A stretch of DNA of 16,732 nt, taken from assembly GCA_964522975.1 (NCBI GenBank), contig CAZFXK010000051.1, positions 1 to 16,732 of the forward strand, read 5' to 3'. The position numbers and the translations under genes are program-made. Under the pieces are notes generated by a model, which was given only the letters and a program-made list of their open reading frames with translations, did not search any database and was not told where the DNA came from. Shown one piece after another: positions 1 to 7,063 of the stretch (positions within the stretch are counted from its first letter, which is position 1; every line of letters begins with the position of its first letter). The stretch is from Bacteroides_E sp964522975 (GTDB taxonomy: Bacteria; Bacteroidota; Bacteroidia; Bacteroidales; Bacteroidaceae).

Positions 1-11
1 AAGTCGCAATT

Positions 12-269
12 ATGGCAAATCATAAATCTTCTATAAAAAGAATAAGACAAGAGCATAAAAGAAAACTTCACAATAGATATTATGCTAAAACCATGAGGAA
101 TGCTGTGAAGGAACTTAAAGAAACTACTGATAAAGCAGAAGCGACAGCAATGTTACCCAAAGTAACAAAATTGATTGACAAAGTAGCACAGAAAAACGTG
201 ATACATAACAGCAAGGCTAGCAATCTAAAATCGCAAATAGCTAAGCATGTTAATCAATTAGAAGCATAA
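12..269 (+). CDS. rpsT: 30S ribosomal protein S20
   Basis: S20 is a primary 16S rRNA-binding protein of the small ribosomal subunit. The 85-residue product is the usual length for the family. It is very basic and opens with the family signature MANHKSSIKRIRQ, followed by a helical stretch (HKRKLHNRYYAKTMRNAVK) and a C-terminal segment rich in Lys and Ala, as expected for the three-helix bundle of S20. The ATG at 12 is the only sensible start, and only 11 bases of leader lie inside the window, so its promoter and any autoregulatory leader are not visible. It is followed at once by a strong intrinsic terminator, so it appears to be transcribed separately from gyrB. Confidence 0.97.
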   Translation: MANHKSSIKRIRQEHKRKLHNRYYAKTMRNAVKELKETTDKAEATAMLPKVTKLIDKVAQKNVIHNSKASNLKSQIAKHVNQLEA

Positions 270-297
270 CGAGATACGTTTTATCGATACTTATTAT

Positions 298-331
298 AAA
301 GCTTAATCATTTTATTGATTAAGCTTTTTTT
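298..331 (+). terminator. Rho-independent terminator of rpsT
   Basis: A perfect 12-bp stem (AAAGCTTAATCA at 298-309 paired with TGATTAAGCTTT at 316-327) has a 6-base loop and runs into a T tract at 325-331. It starts 29 bases after the rpsT stop. The stem is AT-rich but complete. Confidence 0.9.
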
Positions 332-459
332 ATCTAATAGCCCATCATCATCCCCATAAAAATTCCCCTTAAATACACGATCTTAAATCCCCTTTCCAAA
401 TAAGAGCCAATTCGTTTATTTATAGAAGTTTCCAACCCTTTTAAGTATGAAATAAGACA

Positions 460-482
460 CTCAATTATACCTTCAAATTGAG
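460..482. repeat. Inverted repeat upstream of the gyrB -7 box
   Basis: CTCAATT (460-466) and AATTGAG (476-482) form a perfect 7-bp dyad around a 9-base spacer. It ends 10 bases before the TATCTTTG box, in the region a -33 element or an operator would occupy. No matching -33 TTTG is seen at the usual distance. It may be an operator or may be chance in AT-rich DNA. Confidence 0.4.
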
Positions 483-492
483 AGAAATTTAG

Positions 493-500
493 TATCTTTG
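493..500 (+). promoter_or_regulatory. Candidate -7 promoter element for gyrB
   Basis: TATCTTTG fits the Bacteroidetes -7 consensus TAnnTTTG. Transcription would begin a few bases after it, near 505, about 25 bases before the gyrB start chosen at 529. No good TTTG -33 element is visible at the normal spacing; that box is often degenerate in this phylum. Confidence 0.65.
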
Positions 501-515
501 TATGTTACAAAATAT

Positions 516-522
516 AGAGGAG
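516..522 (+). promoter_or_regulatory. Ribosome binding site that sets the gyrB start
   Basis: AGAGGAG sits 6 bases before the ATG at 529. The in-frame ATG at 502 has no such site and lies directly behind the -7 box, so it probably falls at or before the transcription start. This supports initiation at 529. Confidence 0.7.
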
Positions 523-528
523 AAAACT

Positions 529-2484
529 ATGACTGAAGAGCAAATTCAGAATAACAACAAAGATTATTCAGCCCAAGACATTCAAGTCTTAGAGGGCTTG
601 GAAGCTGTTAGGAAACGGCCAGCAATGTACATTGGCGACACAGGTACTAAAGGTTTACACCATTTAGTTTATGAGGTTGTCGATAATGCCATTGATGAAG
701 CTTTAGCAGGCTATTGCGACCAAATAGTGGTCATCATTAATGAGGACAACTCAATAACTGTACAAGATAATGGACGGGGTATTCCGATTGATTTCCACGA
801 GAAGGAACAAAAATCAGCACTTGAGGTTGTAATGACTGTTCTGCATGCGGGGGGTAAATTTGACAAAGGATCCTACAAGGTTTCAGGAGGTCTTCATGGA
901 GTTGGGGTTTCCTGTGTGAATGCTTTATCCGAACATATGACTTCGGAGGTTTTCAGAGATGGAAAGACCTATATACAAGAATATAAACAAGGCAAGCCCA
1001 TATACGAAGTCAAAGAGGTTGGATCAACGGACATTACTGGTACACGGCAATCGTTTAAACCGGACAGAACCATCTTTACTGAGTTAGAGTACAAATATGA
1101 AACTTTAGCAACTCGTTTAAGAGAACTTTCTTTCCTCAATGCAGGATTAAGAATTGCTTTAACGGACAAAAGGGTACAGAATGAAGAGGGAACCTATAAA
1201 ACTGAAGTCTTCTACTCAGAAGATGGTCTTAAAGAGTTTGTACGTTTCATTGAGTCTTCAAGAGAACATTTAGTTAATGATGTTATATACATAAATACAG
1301 AGAAGCAAGAAGTTCCAATTGAAGCTGCTATAATGTATAACACTTCTTATGTTGAAAACATTCATTCGTATGTGAATAACATTAATACAATTGAAGGGGG
1401 AACTCACTTAGCCGGATTTAGAAGAGCACTTACTCGTACTTTACGCAAATATGCTGAAGACAATAACATGCTTGACAAAGTTAAAGTTGAAGTAAGTGGT
1501 GATGACTTCCGTGAAGGATTAACAGCAGTACTTTCAATTAAAGTTGCCGAACCTCAATTTGAAGGACAGACCAAAACCAAGTTGGGTAACACTGAAGTCA
1601 GTGGAGCAGTAGATCAAGCCATAGGGGAAGGATTAACCTATTATTTGGAAGAACATCCTCGTGAAGCTAAGATCATCATTGAAAAGGTCATTCTAGCAGC
1701 AACTGCTCGTCATGCAGCTCGTAAGGCAAGAGAAATGGTACAACGCAAATCACCTTTAACTGGTGGCGGGTTACCCGGTAAGCTAGCTGATTGTTCCAAC
1801 AGAGATCCTGAAAAATGTGAAATCTTCTTAGTCGAGGGGGATTCTGCAGGTGGAACAGCGAAACAAGGTAGAGATAGAGCCTTTCAAGCCATCCTTCCAT
1901 TAAGAGGGAAAATATTAAATGTTGAGAAGGCCATGTATCATAAGGCACTCGAGAGTGAAGAAATACGTAATATATATACTGCTCTTGGAGTTTCCATAGG
2001 TACAGAGGAAGATCATAAAGAGGCGAATTTAGAAAAACTACGTTATCATAAAATTATTATAATGACTGATGCCGATGTTGACGGATCGCATATTGATACA
2101 TTACTAATGACTTTTTTCTTCAGATATATGCCTCAGATTATAAAAAATGGCTACCTTTATATTGCTACTCCACCTCTTTACTTATGTAAAAAAGGAAAGG
2201 TAGAAGAATATTGTTGGACTGAAGAACAAAGACAACAGTTTATTGATACCTATGGTGACGGAACAGAAGGATCTGTACACATTCAGAGATATAAAGGTTT
2301 GGGAGAAATGAGTTCAAACCAACTCTGGGAAACAACAATGGACCCTGATAATAGATTATTGAAGCAGGTTACTATTGATAATGCTGAAGCTGATCATGTC
2401 TTTTCCATGTTAATGGGAGAAGATGTAGGTCCCAGAAGAGAGTTTATTGAAGAGAATGCAACATATGCGAATATTGACGCATAA
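529..2484 (+). CDS. gyrB: DNA gyrase subunit B
   Basis: This is the ATPase subunit of the A2B2 gyrase, which introduces negative supercoils into DNA. Counting from the ATG at 529 (651 residues), the GHKL ATPase domain shows RKRPAMYIGD, EVVDNAIDEAL with the Mg-binding Asn near residue 53, DNGRGIP and the lid motif GLHGVGVSCVNAL. The TOPRIM domain shows EGDSAGG (Glu 436) and DADVDG (Asp 514), followed by QRYKGLGEM and the C-terminal end EFIEENATYANIDA. At about 650 residues it is the short form, lacking the extra domain of the roughly 800-residue E. coli protein. An in-frame ATG at 502 would add nine residues, but the -7 box and the ribosome binding site favour 529. It is monocistronic, between two terminators. 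Confidence 0.97.
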   Translation: MTEEQIQNNNKDYSAQDIQVLEGLEAVRKRPAMYIGDTGTKGLHHLVYEVVDNAIDEALAGYCDQIVVIINEDNSITVQDNGRGIPIDFHEKEQKSALEVVMTVLHAGGKFDKGSYKVSGGLHGVGVSCVNALSEHMTSEVFRDGKTYIQEYKQGKPIYEVKEVGSTDITGTRQSFKPDRTIFTELEYKYETLATRLRELSFLNAGLRIALTDKRVQNEEGTYKTEVFYSEDGLKEFVRFIESSREHLVNDVIYINTEKQEVPIEAAIMYNTSYVENIHSYVNNINTIEGGTHLAGFRRALTRTLRKYAEDNNMLDKVKVEVSGDDFREGLTAVLSIKVAEPQFEGQTKTKLGNTEVSGAVDQAIGEGLTYYLEEHPREAKIIIEKVILAATARHAARKAREMVQRKSPLTGGGLPGKLADCSNRDPEKCEIFLVEGDSAGGTAKQGRDRAFQAILPLRGKILNVEKAMYHKALESEEIRNIYTALGVSIGTEEDHKEANLEKLRYHKIIIMTDADVDGSHIDTLLMTFFFRYMPQIIKNGYLYIATPPLYLCKKGKVEEYCWTEEQRQQFIDTYGDGTEGSVHIQRYKGLGEMSSNQLWETTMDPDNRLLKQVTIDNAEADHVFSMLMGEDVGPRREFIEENATYANIDA

Positions 2485-2516
2485 TTATTAATTATCCCTC
2501 ACATCTTACAACGAGG

Positions 2517-2565
2517 AAGAGCTAAATAAAAGATTGAAAATTAATTATTTAGCTCTTTTTTCTTT
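2517..2565 (+). terminator. Rho-independent terminator of gyrB
   Basis: A perfect 13-bp stem pairs AAGAGCTAAATAA (2517-2529) with TTATTTAGCTCTT (2545-2557). It has a 15-base loop, and a T-rich tail from 2556. It begins 32 bases after the gyrB stop. Confidence 0.88.
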
Positions 2566-2626
2566 AAATAACTCTATATTAAAGGCTAACAACATATAAT
2601 ATTACTAACCCCATAAAAGATTAACT

Positions 2627-4624
2627 ATATATAAACTAAAAACACACTTATTTATTTTTCTAATTATTCTTACTTCTGCCACAATAAGCTCGTGTATCTC
2701 AAACAAAAATCAGACAAAAGTAACTTCTCCGAATGGTAAAATAGAAATTCAAACTGCTGAAATTAATGGCAATTTGTATTATCAAATAAAAAGAGAGGGT
2801 ACAATCTTAATTGAGAATTCATTGTTAGGGTTTAAACTAAAAGAAGGAGATCTAACAAATAACCTTAAGGTTATAAAAACTCAATACTCAACAGAAGATA
2901 GCTCTTGGGATCAACCTTGGGGCGAAGAAACCTCGGTGCACAACCACTATAATCAAATGAGAGTTTCTGTTGAAGAACAACTCAACAAAATAAAATTCGA
3001 TCTGGTTTTCCGAGCCTTTGATGATGGCATCGGGTTTCGATATGAGTTCCCCACACAGGACAACCTAAATGAATTCACAATTTTGGATGAATACACGGAG
3101 TTTAATTTTGCAAAAAACCACAAGTCATGGTCTATAGATTATAACACTCAATACTATGAAGGAATATATGAAAATAAATATTTAAGTGAAATAGATACGG
3201 TATCTACCCCTTTAACCTTAGAATCCGATGATGGACTATTCATGGCCTTACATGAAGCAAACCTCACAAATTATGCTTCTATGAATGTTGTGTCAACTGA
3301 AGGAACAAGTAAATTGAAAACCTATCTAACCCCTTGGTCAACGGGTGAAAAAGCATTCCTAAATACACCAAGTGTAACTCCCTGGCGAACATTAATCATT
3401 ACTGACAGTGCGGGAGATTTACTTTTATCACGTATCATGCTTAATCTTAATGATCCATGTAAGATAGAAGATTTATCGTGGATTTCTACCGGACGATATA
3501 TTGGTATTTGGTGGGGAATGCATACCAAAGACTATACTTGGCATATTGGACCAAAACACGGAGCTTCAACAGAAAACACCATTCGATATATCGATTTTGC
3601 AGCTGAACACGACTTTCAGGGCGTTTTAGTGGAAGGTTGGAACAAAGGATGGGATAATTTTAATTTTAGCTTCACTGAATCTTATCCGGATTTTGACTTA
3701 AAGAAAGTCACAGAATACGCAAAAGAGAAGGGTGTTATGTTATTAGGCCATCATGAAACAGCTGGTAATGTAGAAAACTACGAGAAACAAATGGAAGAAG
3801 CATTCCAACTTTATCAAGAGCATGGCGTTCATTTTGTAAAAACAGGATATATTGCACATCTTTTAAACGCCAAAGAGCTTCATGGTAGCCAGTTTGGGGT
3901 GCAACATTATAGAAAAGTAATTGAATTGGCTGCTAAACATCAAATCATGATTGACAGTCATGAACCAATTATGCCTACCGGACTACAACGAACTTATCCA
4001 AACTTGATGACTCAGGAAGGAGTCAGAGGGCAAGAATGGGATGCAGCATATGTAGACATAGGAGGAGGAAATCCACCAAGTCACACTACCATCCTTCCTT
4101 TTACAAGAGGATTAGCCGGACCTATGGACTTTACTCCCGGTACATTTAAGTTTGAAAATCCTGCCTTTCCAAATGCCAGAGTTTGGACTACACTAGCAAA
4201 ACAACTGGCTTTAGGAGTGGTATTATACAGTCCATGGCAAATGGCTTCTGATAAAATTGAAAACTATAAAGATAATCCGGCTTTTGAATTTATTACCTCC
4301 TGTCCTACTAATTGGTCAAAAACAGTAGTACCTCACGCTAAAATAGGAGAATATGTAACTATTGCACGAAAAGACAGAAATTCTGATGACTGGTATGTAG
4401 GATCCATAACTAATGAGAATAGTAGAACATTATCGCTACCCCTTGATTTTTTAGATTCCAATGCAACCTATAAAGCAAAACTATTTATAGATGGGAGCAA
4501 TGCAGATTACAAAACCAATCCCTACCCCATTCTTATAGAAGAAATAGAGGTTACTGCTGATTCAATCCTTGATTTAGACTTGGCAACGAGTGGAGGCGCT
4601 GCCATTATTCTAACTAAACAATAA
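2627..4624 (+). CDS. GH97 glycoside hydrolase, SusB-like alpha-glucosidase, lipoprotein; start codon unclear
   Basis: Family GH97 enzymes of Bacteroidetes cleave alpha-glucosides or alpha-galactosides in the periplasm. An N-terminal beta-sandwich is followed by a barrel with GRYIGIWWGMHT, LVEGWNKGWD, LLGHHETAG, VKTGYI, DSHEPIMPTG, QEGVRGQE and GPMDFTPGTF, and a C-terminal beta-domain. Glutamates at 3254 (LHEAN), 3755 (HHE), 3962 (HEP), 4016 (QEG) and 4034 (RGQE) are spaced 69, 18 and 6 residues for the last four. This matches my memory of the catalytic and calcium ligands of inverting SusB (E439, E508, E526, E532). The retaining-type nucleophile Asp is replaced by Gly in VKTGYI. Upstream, the frame is open from 2609 and encodes a lipoprotein signal (KLKTHLFIFL, lipobox ISSC, Cys at 2693), yet no ATG, GTG or TTG occurs there. 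The first standard start is TTG at 2774, inside the mature domain. I place the start at ATA 2627 by inference. No susC/susD neighbours are present. Confidence 0.85.
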   Translation: MYKLKTHLFIFLIILTSATISSCISNKNQTKVTSPNGKIEIQTAEINGNLYYQIKREGTILIENSLLGFKLKEGDLTNNLKVIKTQYSTEDSSWDQPWGEETSVHNHYNQMRVSVEEQLNKIKFDLVFRAFDDGIGFRYEFPTQDNLNEFTILDEYTEFNFAKNHKSWSIDYNTQYYEGIYENKYLSEIDTVSTPLTLESDDGLFMALHEANLTNYASMNVVSTEGTSKLKTYLTPWSTGEKAFLNTPSVTPWRTLIITDSAGDLLLSRIMLNLNDPCKIEDLSWISTGRYIGIWWGMHTKDYTWHIGPKHGASTENTIRYIDFAAEHDFQGVLVEGWNKGWDNFNFSFTESYPDFDLKKVTEYAKEKGVMLLGHHETAGNVENYEKQMEEAFQLYQEHGVHFVKTGYIAHLLNAKELHGSQFGVQHYRKVIELAAKHQIMIDSHEPIMPTGLQRTYPNLMTQEGVRGQEWDAAYVDIGGGNPPSHTTILPFTRGLAGPMDFTPGTFKFENPAFPNARVWTTLAKQLALGVVLYSPWQMASDKIENYKDNPAFEFITSCPTNWSKTVVPHAKIGEYVTIARKDRNSDDWYVGSITNENSRTLSLPLDFLDSNATYKAKLFIDGSNADYKTNPYPILIEEIEVTADSILDLDLATSGGAAIILTKQ

Positions 4625-4645
4625 CGAACTTTAATTATTCCAATA

Positions 4646-4720
4646 GGTCTGGGACCGATAACCCAAAGGTCTGGGTTAAACAGAGCATGAATCCCAGACC
4701 AACAAGAGGTCGGTCTGGGA
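4646..4720 (+). repeat. GGTCTGGG repeat cluster with competing stem-loops
   Basis: The octamer GGTCTGGG occurs at 4646-4653, 4668-4675 and 4712-4719, with one inverted copy CCCAGACC at 4693-4700. Copies on the + strand are 22 and 44 bases apart. Possible hairpins are AACCCA/TGGGTT (4660-4665 with 4672-4677) and TCCCAGACC/GGTCTGGGA (4692-4700 with 4712-4720, perfect 9 bp). The inverted copy could instead pair with the copy at 4668 or 4646. It lies just after the GH97 stop and just before the strong terminator. It is GC-rich against an AT-rich background. Function is unknown. Confidence 0.7.
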
Positions 4721-4722
4721 GC

Positions 4723-4773
4723 AAAAACAAGCAAAGCCGTACACAAAAAATGTATACGGCTTTGCTTGTTTTT
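4723..4773. terminator. Bidirectional terminator between convergent genes
   Basis: Arms 4723-4745 and 4751-4773 form a 23-bp stem with one C/A mismatch that becomes a G-U wobble on the - strand, and a 5-base A loop. The outer arms are AAAAA and TTTTT, so RNA from either strand ends in a U run. It serves GH97 (+) and the DUF3109 gene (-). Confidence 0.92.
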
Positions 4774-4789
4774 ATATAGCTACACTCAA

Positions 4790-5371
4790 CTAAATAATTC
4801 CTTGTTTTTTTAATTCATCTCCAATGCCAAGTAATTCATCATACCACGCCTCCCCATATTTTCTAATTAGAGGCTCTTTAAGAAACTGATATAAAGGGAT
4901 ACGTTTTTGCCTTCCTTTATCTATTGCTCCCTGACAAATGGGCCACCGATGATAATTAATAAACTCATAAGAACCGGAACGATGAATCCGCACAGGATAT
5001 AGATGACATGAAATAGGTTTATAAAATGAAGTCTTACCTTCTCTATATGCTTTTTCTATAGCACAATAACAAATGGCATTCTCATCGTAACAAGTAAACA
5101 CGCAATCTTTACCATCTACTATAGATGTAACCAAATCACCATCAACATCAGAATAGACTACACCCTCTTGATTAATGAGCTCTTTAGCAGAAGCAGAAAG
5201 ATCATTCCACACAACAGGTAATATTTCTTTTAACTGCTCTACCTCTTCTTTTTCTACGGGAGCACCTGCATCACCCTCTACACAACAGATTCCTTTACAA
5301 TGCGATAAATCACACATAAAGTACTCTTTAAATAAATCTATGGTTACTATTACATTTCCTATTTCTATCAT
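4790..5371 (-). CDS. DUF3109 family cysteine-rich protein
   Basis: The exact function is unknown; I recognise the DUF3109 type, related to YkgJ-like proteins with a CxxxxCxxxCC cluster thought to bind zinc or an Fe-S cluster. In 193 residues there are ten cysteines: 20, 25, 29, 30, 90, 94, 101, 103, 122 and 146. The clearest motifs are CDLSHCKGICC near the N-terminus, CVFTC, CYC and KPISCHLYPVR, with HRWPICQGA further on. No signal peptide or membrane segment is seen, so it should be cytoplasmic. AAGAAGAG directly precedes the ATG. It follows gpmI by 78 bases, a gap largely filled by the gpmI hairpin, and no -7 box is visible, so it may rely on read-through from gpmI. Confidence 0.85.
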   Translation of the reverse strand: MIEIGNVIVTIDLFKEYFMCDLSHCKGICCVEGDAGAPVEKEEVEQLKEILPVVWNDLSASAKELINQEGVVYSDVDGDLVTSIVDGKDCVFTCYDENAICYCAIEKAYREGKTSFYKPISCHLYPVRIHRSGSYEFINYHRWPICQGAIDKGRQKRIPLYQFLKEPLIRKYGEAWYDELLGIGDELKKQGII

Positions 5372-5387
5372 CTCTTCTTTTTAATGT

Positions 5388-5425
5388 AAAAAGATGCTCT
5401 TACAATAATTTGTAAGAGCATCTTT
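5388..5425 (-). terminator. Rho-independent terminator of gpmI
   Basis: A perfect 16-bp stem pairs AAAGATGCTCTTACAA (5390-5405) with TTGTAAGAGCATCTTT (5410-5425) around the loop TAAT. On the - strand it is followed by a U run (complement of the A run 5388-5392). It begins 25 bases after the gpmI stop and ends 16 bases before the DUF3109 start. It could also act on the + strand, which has only TTT. Confidence 0.85.
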
Positions 5426-5449
5426 GAATTGAGTTTCAACGAATACTCC

Positions 5450-6961
5450 TTAAATCAAAGCTTTTCCTGTCATCTCTTCAGGTTGCTCTAAACCCATTAT
5501 CTTCAAAATAGTTGGGGCTACATCAGCCAAACGACCGTTATTTACTTTAGCCTCTTTATTTTCGGTTACATAAATACAAGGAACAGGATTTAAAGAATGT
5601 GCTGTATTAGGAGTACCGTCGCCATTTAATGCATGATCCGCATTCCCATGGTCGGCTATTACAATAGCTTCATATCCATTCTTTTTAGCCGTTTCTATGG
5701 TATCTTTAAGACAAGCATCAACAGCAATAACTGCTTTTTCAATCGCTTCATAAACCCCTGTATGTCCCACCATATCTCCATTGGCATAGTTCACAACAAC
5801 AAAGTCGTATTCCTGCTTATTTAAGGCCTCAACCAACTTATCTTTCACCTCATAAGCACTCATTTCGGGCTTTAAATCATAAGTCGCAACTTTTGGAGAA
5901 GGGACTAAAATACGATCTTCCCCATTAAAAGGTTCTTCACGCCCTCCATTAAAGAAGAAAGTAACATGAGCATATTTCTCCGTTTCTGCCATGTGAAGCT
6001 GTTTTAACCCCTTAAAAGATATGTACTCACCCAATGTGTTCTCTACGTTCTCTTTATCAAAAAGAATATGCAACCCTTTAAATTCAGCATCATAGGGAGT
6101 CATAGTATAGTACTGTAAGTTAGGAATCGTTTTCATTTCAAACTCCGGCATATCTTCCTGAGTTAATACAATAGTTAATTCTTTAGCTCGGTCGTTACGG
6201 AAATTAAAGAAAATAACTACATCCCCTTCTTCAACCTTACCATTGACAGTAGAATTCACGATAGGCTTCATAAATTCATCTGTAACTCCATCTGAATAAG
6301 ACTCTTCAACAGCTTTAACCATATCTGTTGACTCTTTTCCTGCACCATGTACAAGTAAATCATAAGCCTCTTTCACACGTTCCCATCTTTTATCTCTATC
6401 CATGGCATAATAACGACCAATGATTGAAGCTATGTGTGCTGAGGTTTCATTACACTTTTCTTCCAGCTCTTTTATAAATCCTTTTCCACTTTGAGGATCA
6501 GTATCACGACCATCCATAAAGCAATGAACAAAAGTTTTATCCAAGCCATAATCTTTAGATAAATCACAAAGCTTAAATAAATGATCTAACGAACTATGAA
6601 CTCCGCCATTAGAAACCAAACCCATTAAATGTAGTTTTTTATTGTTTTCTTTAGCATAAGTATAAGCAGCAACAATTTCCGGGTTCTGAGCTATGGAATT
6701 ATCCTCACAAGCCTTATTTATTTTCACTAAGTCCTGAAAAACAACACGTCCTCCACCAATGTTAAGGTGACCAACCTCAGAGTTTCCCATTTGTCCATCA
6801 GGAAGCCCCACATTCTCTCCACTAGCTTGTAGCTCAGAATGAGGATAGCTATTCACCAAATAATCCCAATATGGAGTTGGCGTATTATAAATAACATCAG
6901 CTTTACTTTTATCTCCTATTCCCCATCCATCAAGAATTACTAAGAGTGCTTTCTTCTTCAT
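5450..6961 (-). CDS. gpmI: 2,3-bisphosphoglycerate-independent phosphoglycerate mutase
   Basis: This enzyme interconverts 3- and 2-phosphoglycerate in glycolysis and gluconeogenesis, using two Mn ions and a phosphoserine intermediate. The 503-residue length is typical of iPGM. Visible active-site motifs are LVILDGWGIG (Asp 11), QMGNSEVGHLNIGGGR with the catalytic Ser 61, HCFMDGRDTDP, GRYYAMDRDKRWER, NYANGDMVGHTG (Asp 396, His 400), IADHGNAD (Asp 437, His 438) and TAHSLNPVP (His 455). The first group and the last three supply the alkaline-phosphatase-like metal sites, and the middle motifs come from the inserted phosphotransferase domain. The start MKKKALLVILDGW has no strong Shine-Dalgarno. 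It has its own candidate promoter at 7022-7044 and a strong terminator. Confidence 0.97.
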   Translation of the reverse strand: MKKKALLVILDGWGIGDKSKADVIYNTPTPYWDYLVNSYPHSELQASGENVGLPDGQMGNSEVGHLNIGGGRVVFQDLVKINKACEDNSIAQNPEIVAAYTYAKENNKKLHLMGLVSNGGVHSSLDHLFKLCDLSKDYGLDKTFVHCFMDGRDTDPQSGKGFIKELEEKCNETSAHIASIIGRYYAMDRDKRWERVKEAYDLLVHGAGKESTDMVKAVEESYSDGVTDEFMKPIVNSTVNGKVEEGDVVIFFNFRNDRAKELTIVLTQEDMPEFEMKTIPNLQYYTMTPYDAEFKGLHILFDKENVENTLGEYISFKGLKQLHMAETEKYAHVTFFFNGGREEPFNGEDRILVPSPKVATYDLKPEMSAYEVKDKLVEALNKQEYDFVVVNYANGDMVGHTGVYEAIEKAVIAVDACLKDTIETAKKNGYEAIVIADHGNADHALNGDGTPNTAHSLNPVPCIYVTENKEAKVNNGRLADVAPTILKIMGLEQPEEMTGKALI

Positions 6962-7021
6962 ATTTCTAATATTATATTGTTTAAAACTTTTTTATTTATA
7001 CTATTAACAATTTATCCGTCA

Positions 7022-7044
7022 CAAAGTTACTAAAAACAAAGATA
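7022..7044 (-). promoter_or_regulatory. Two candidate -7 boxes upstream of gpmI
   Basis: On the - strand TATCTTTG (7037-7044) and TAACTTTG (7022-7029) both match TAnnTTTG and start 15 bases apart. The leader before the gpmI ATG at 6961 would be roughly 50 to 70 bases. The upstream box lies within 20 bases of the rnhB stop. No clear -33 TTTG is seen for either one. Confidence 0.55.
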
Positions 7045-7063
7045 TAAGTTTATTATGAAGCAT

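Noticed and set aside
332..492. Small RNA or short gene between rpsT and gyrB
   Set aside because: Apart from the dyad at 460-482 I see no long stem, no terminator of its own and no frame with a start and ribosome binding site.
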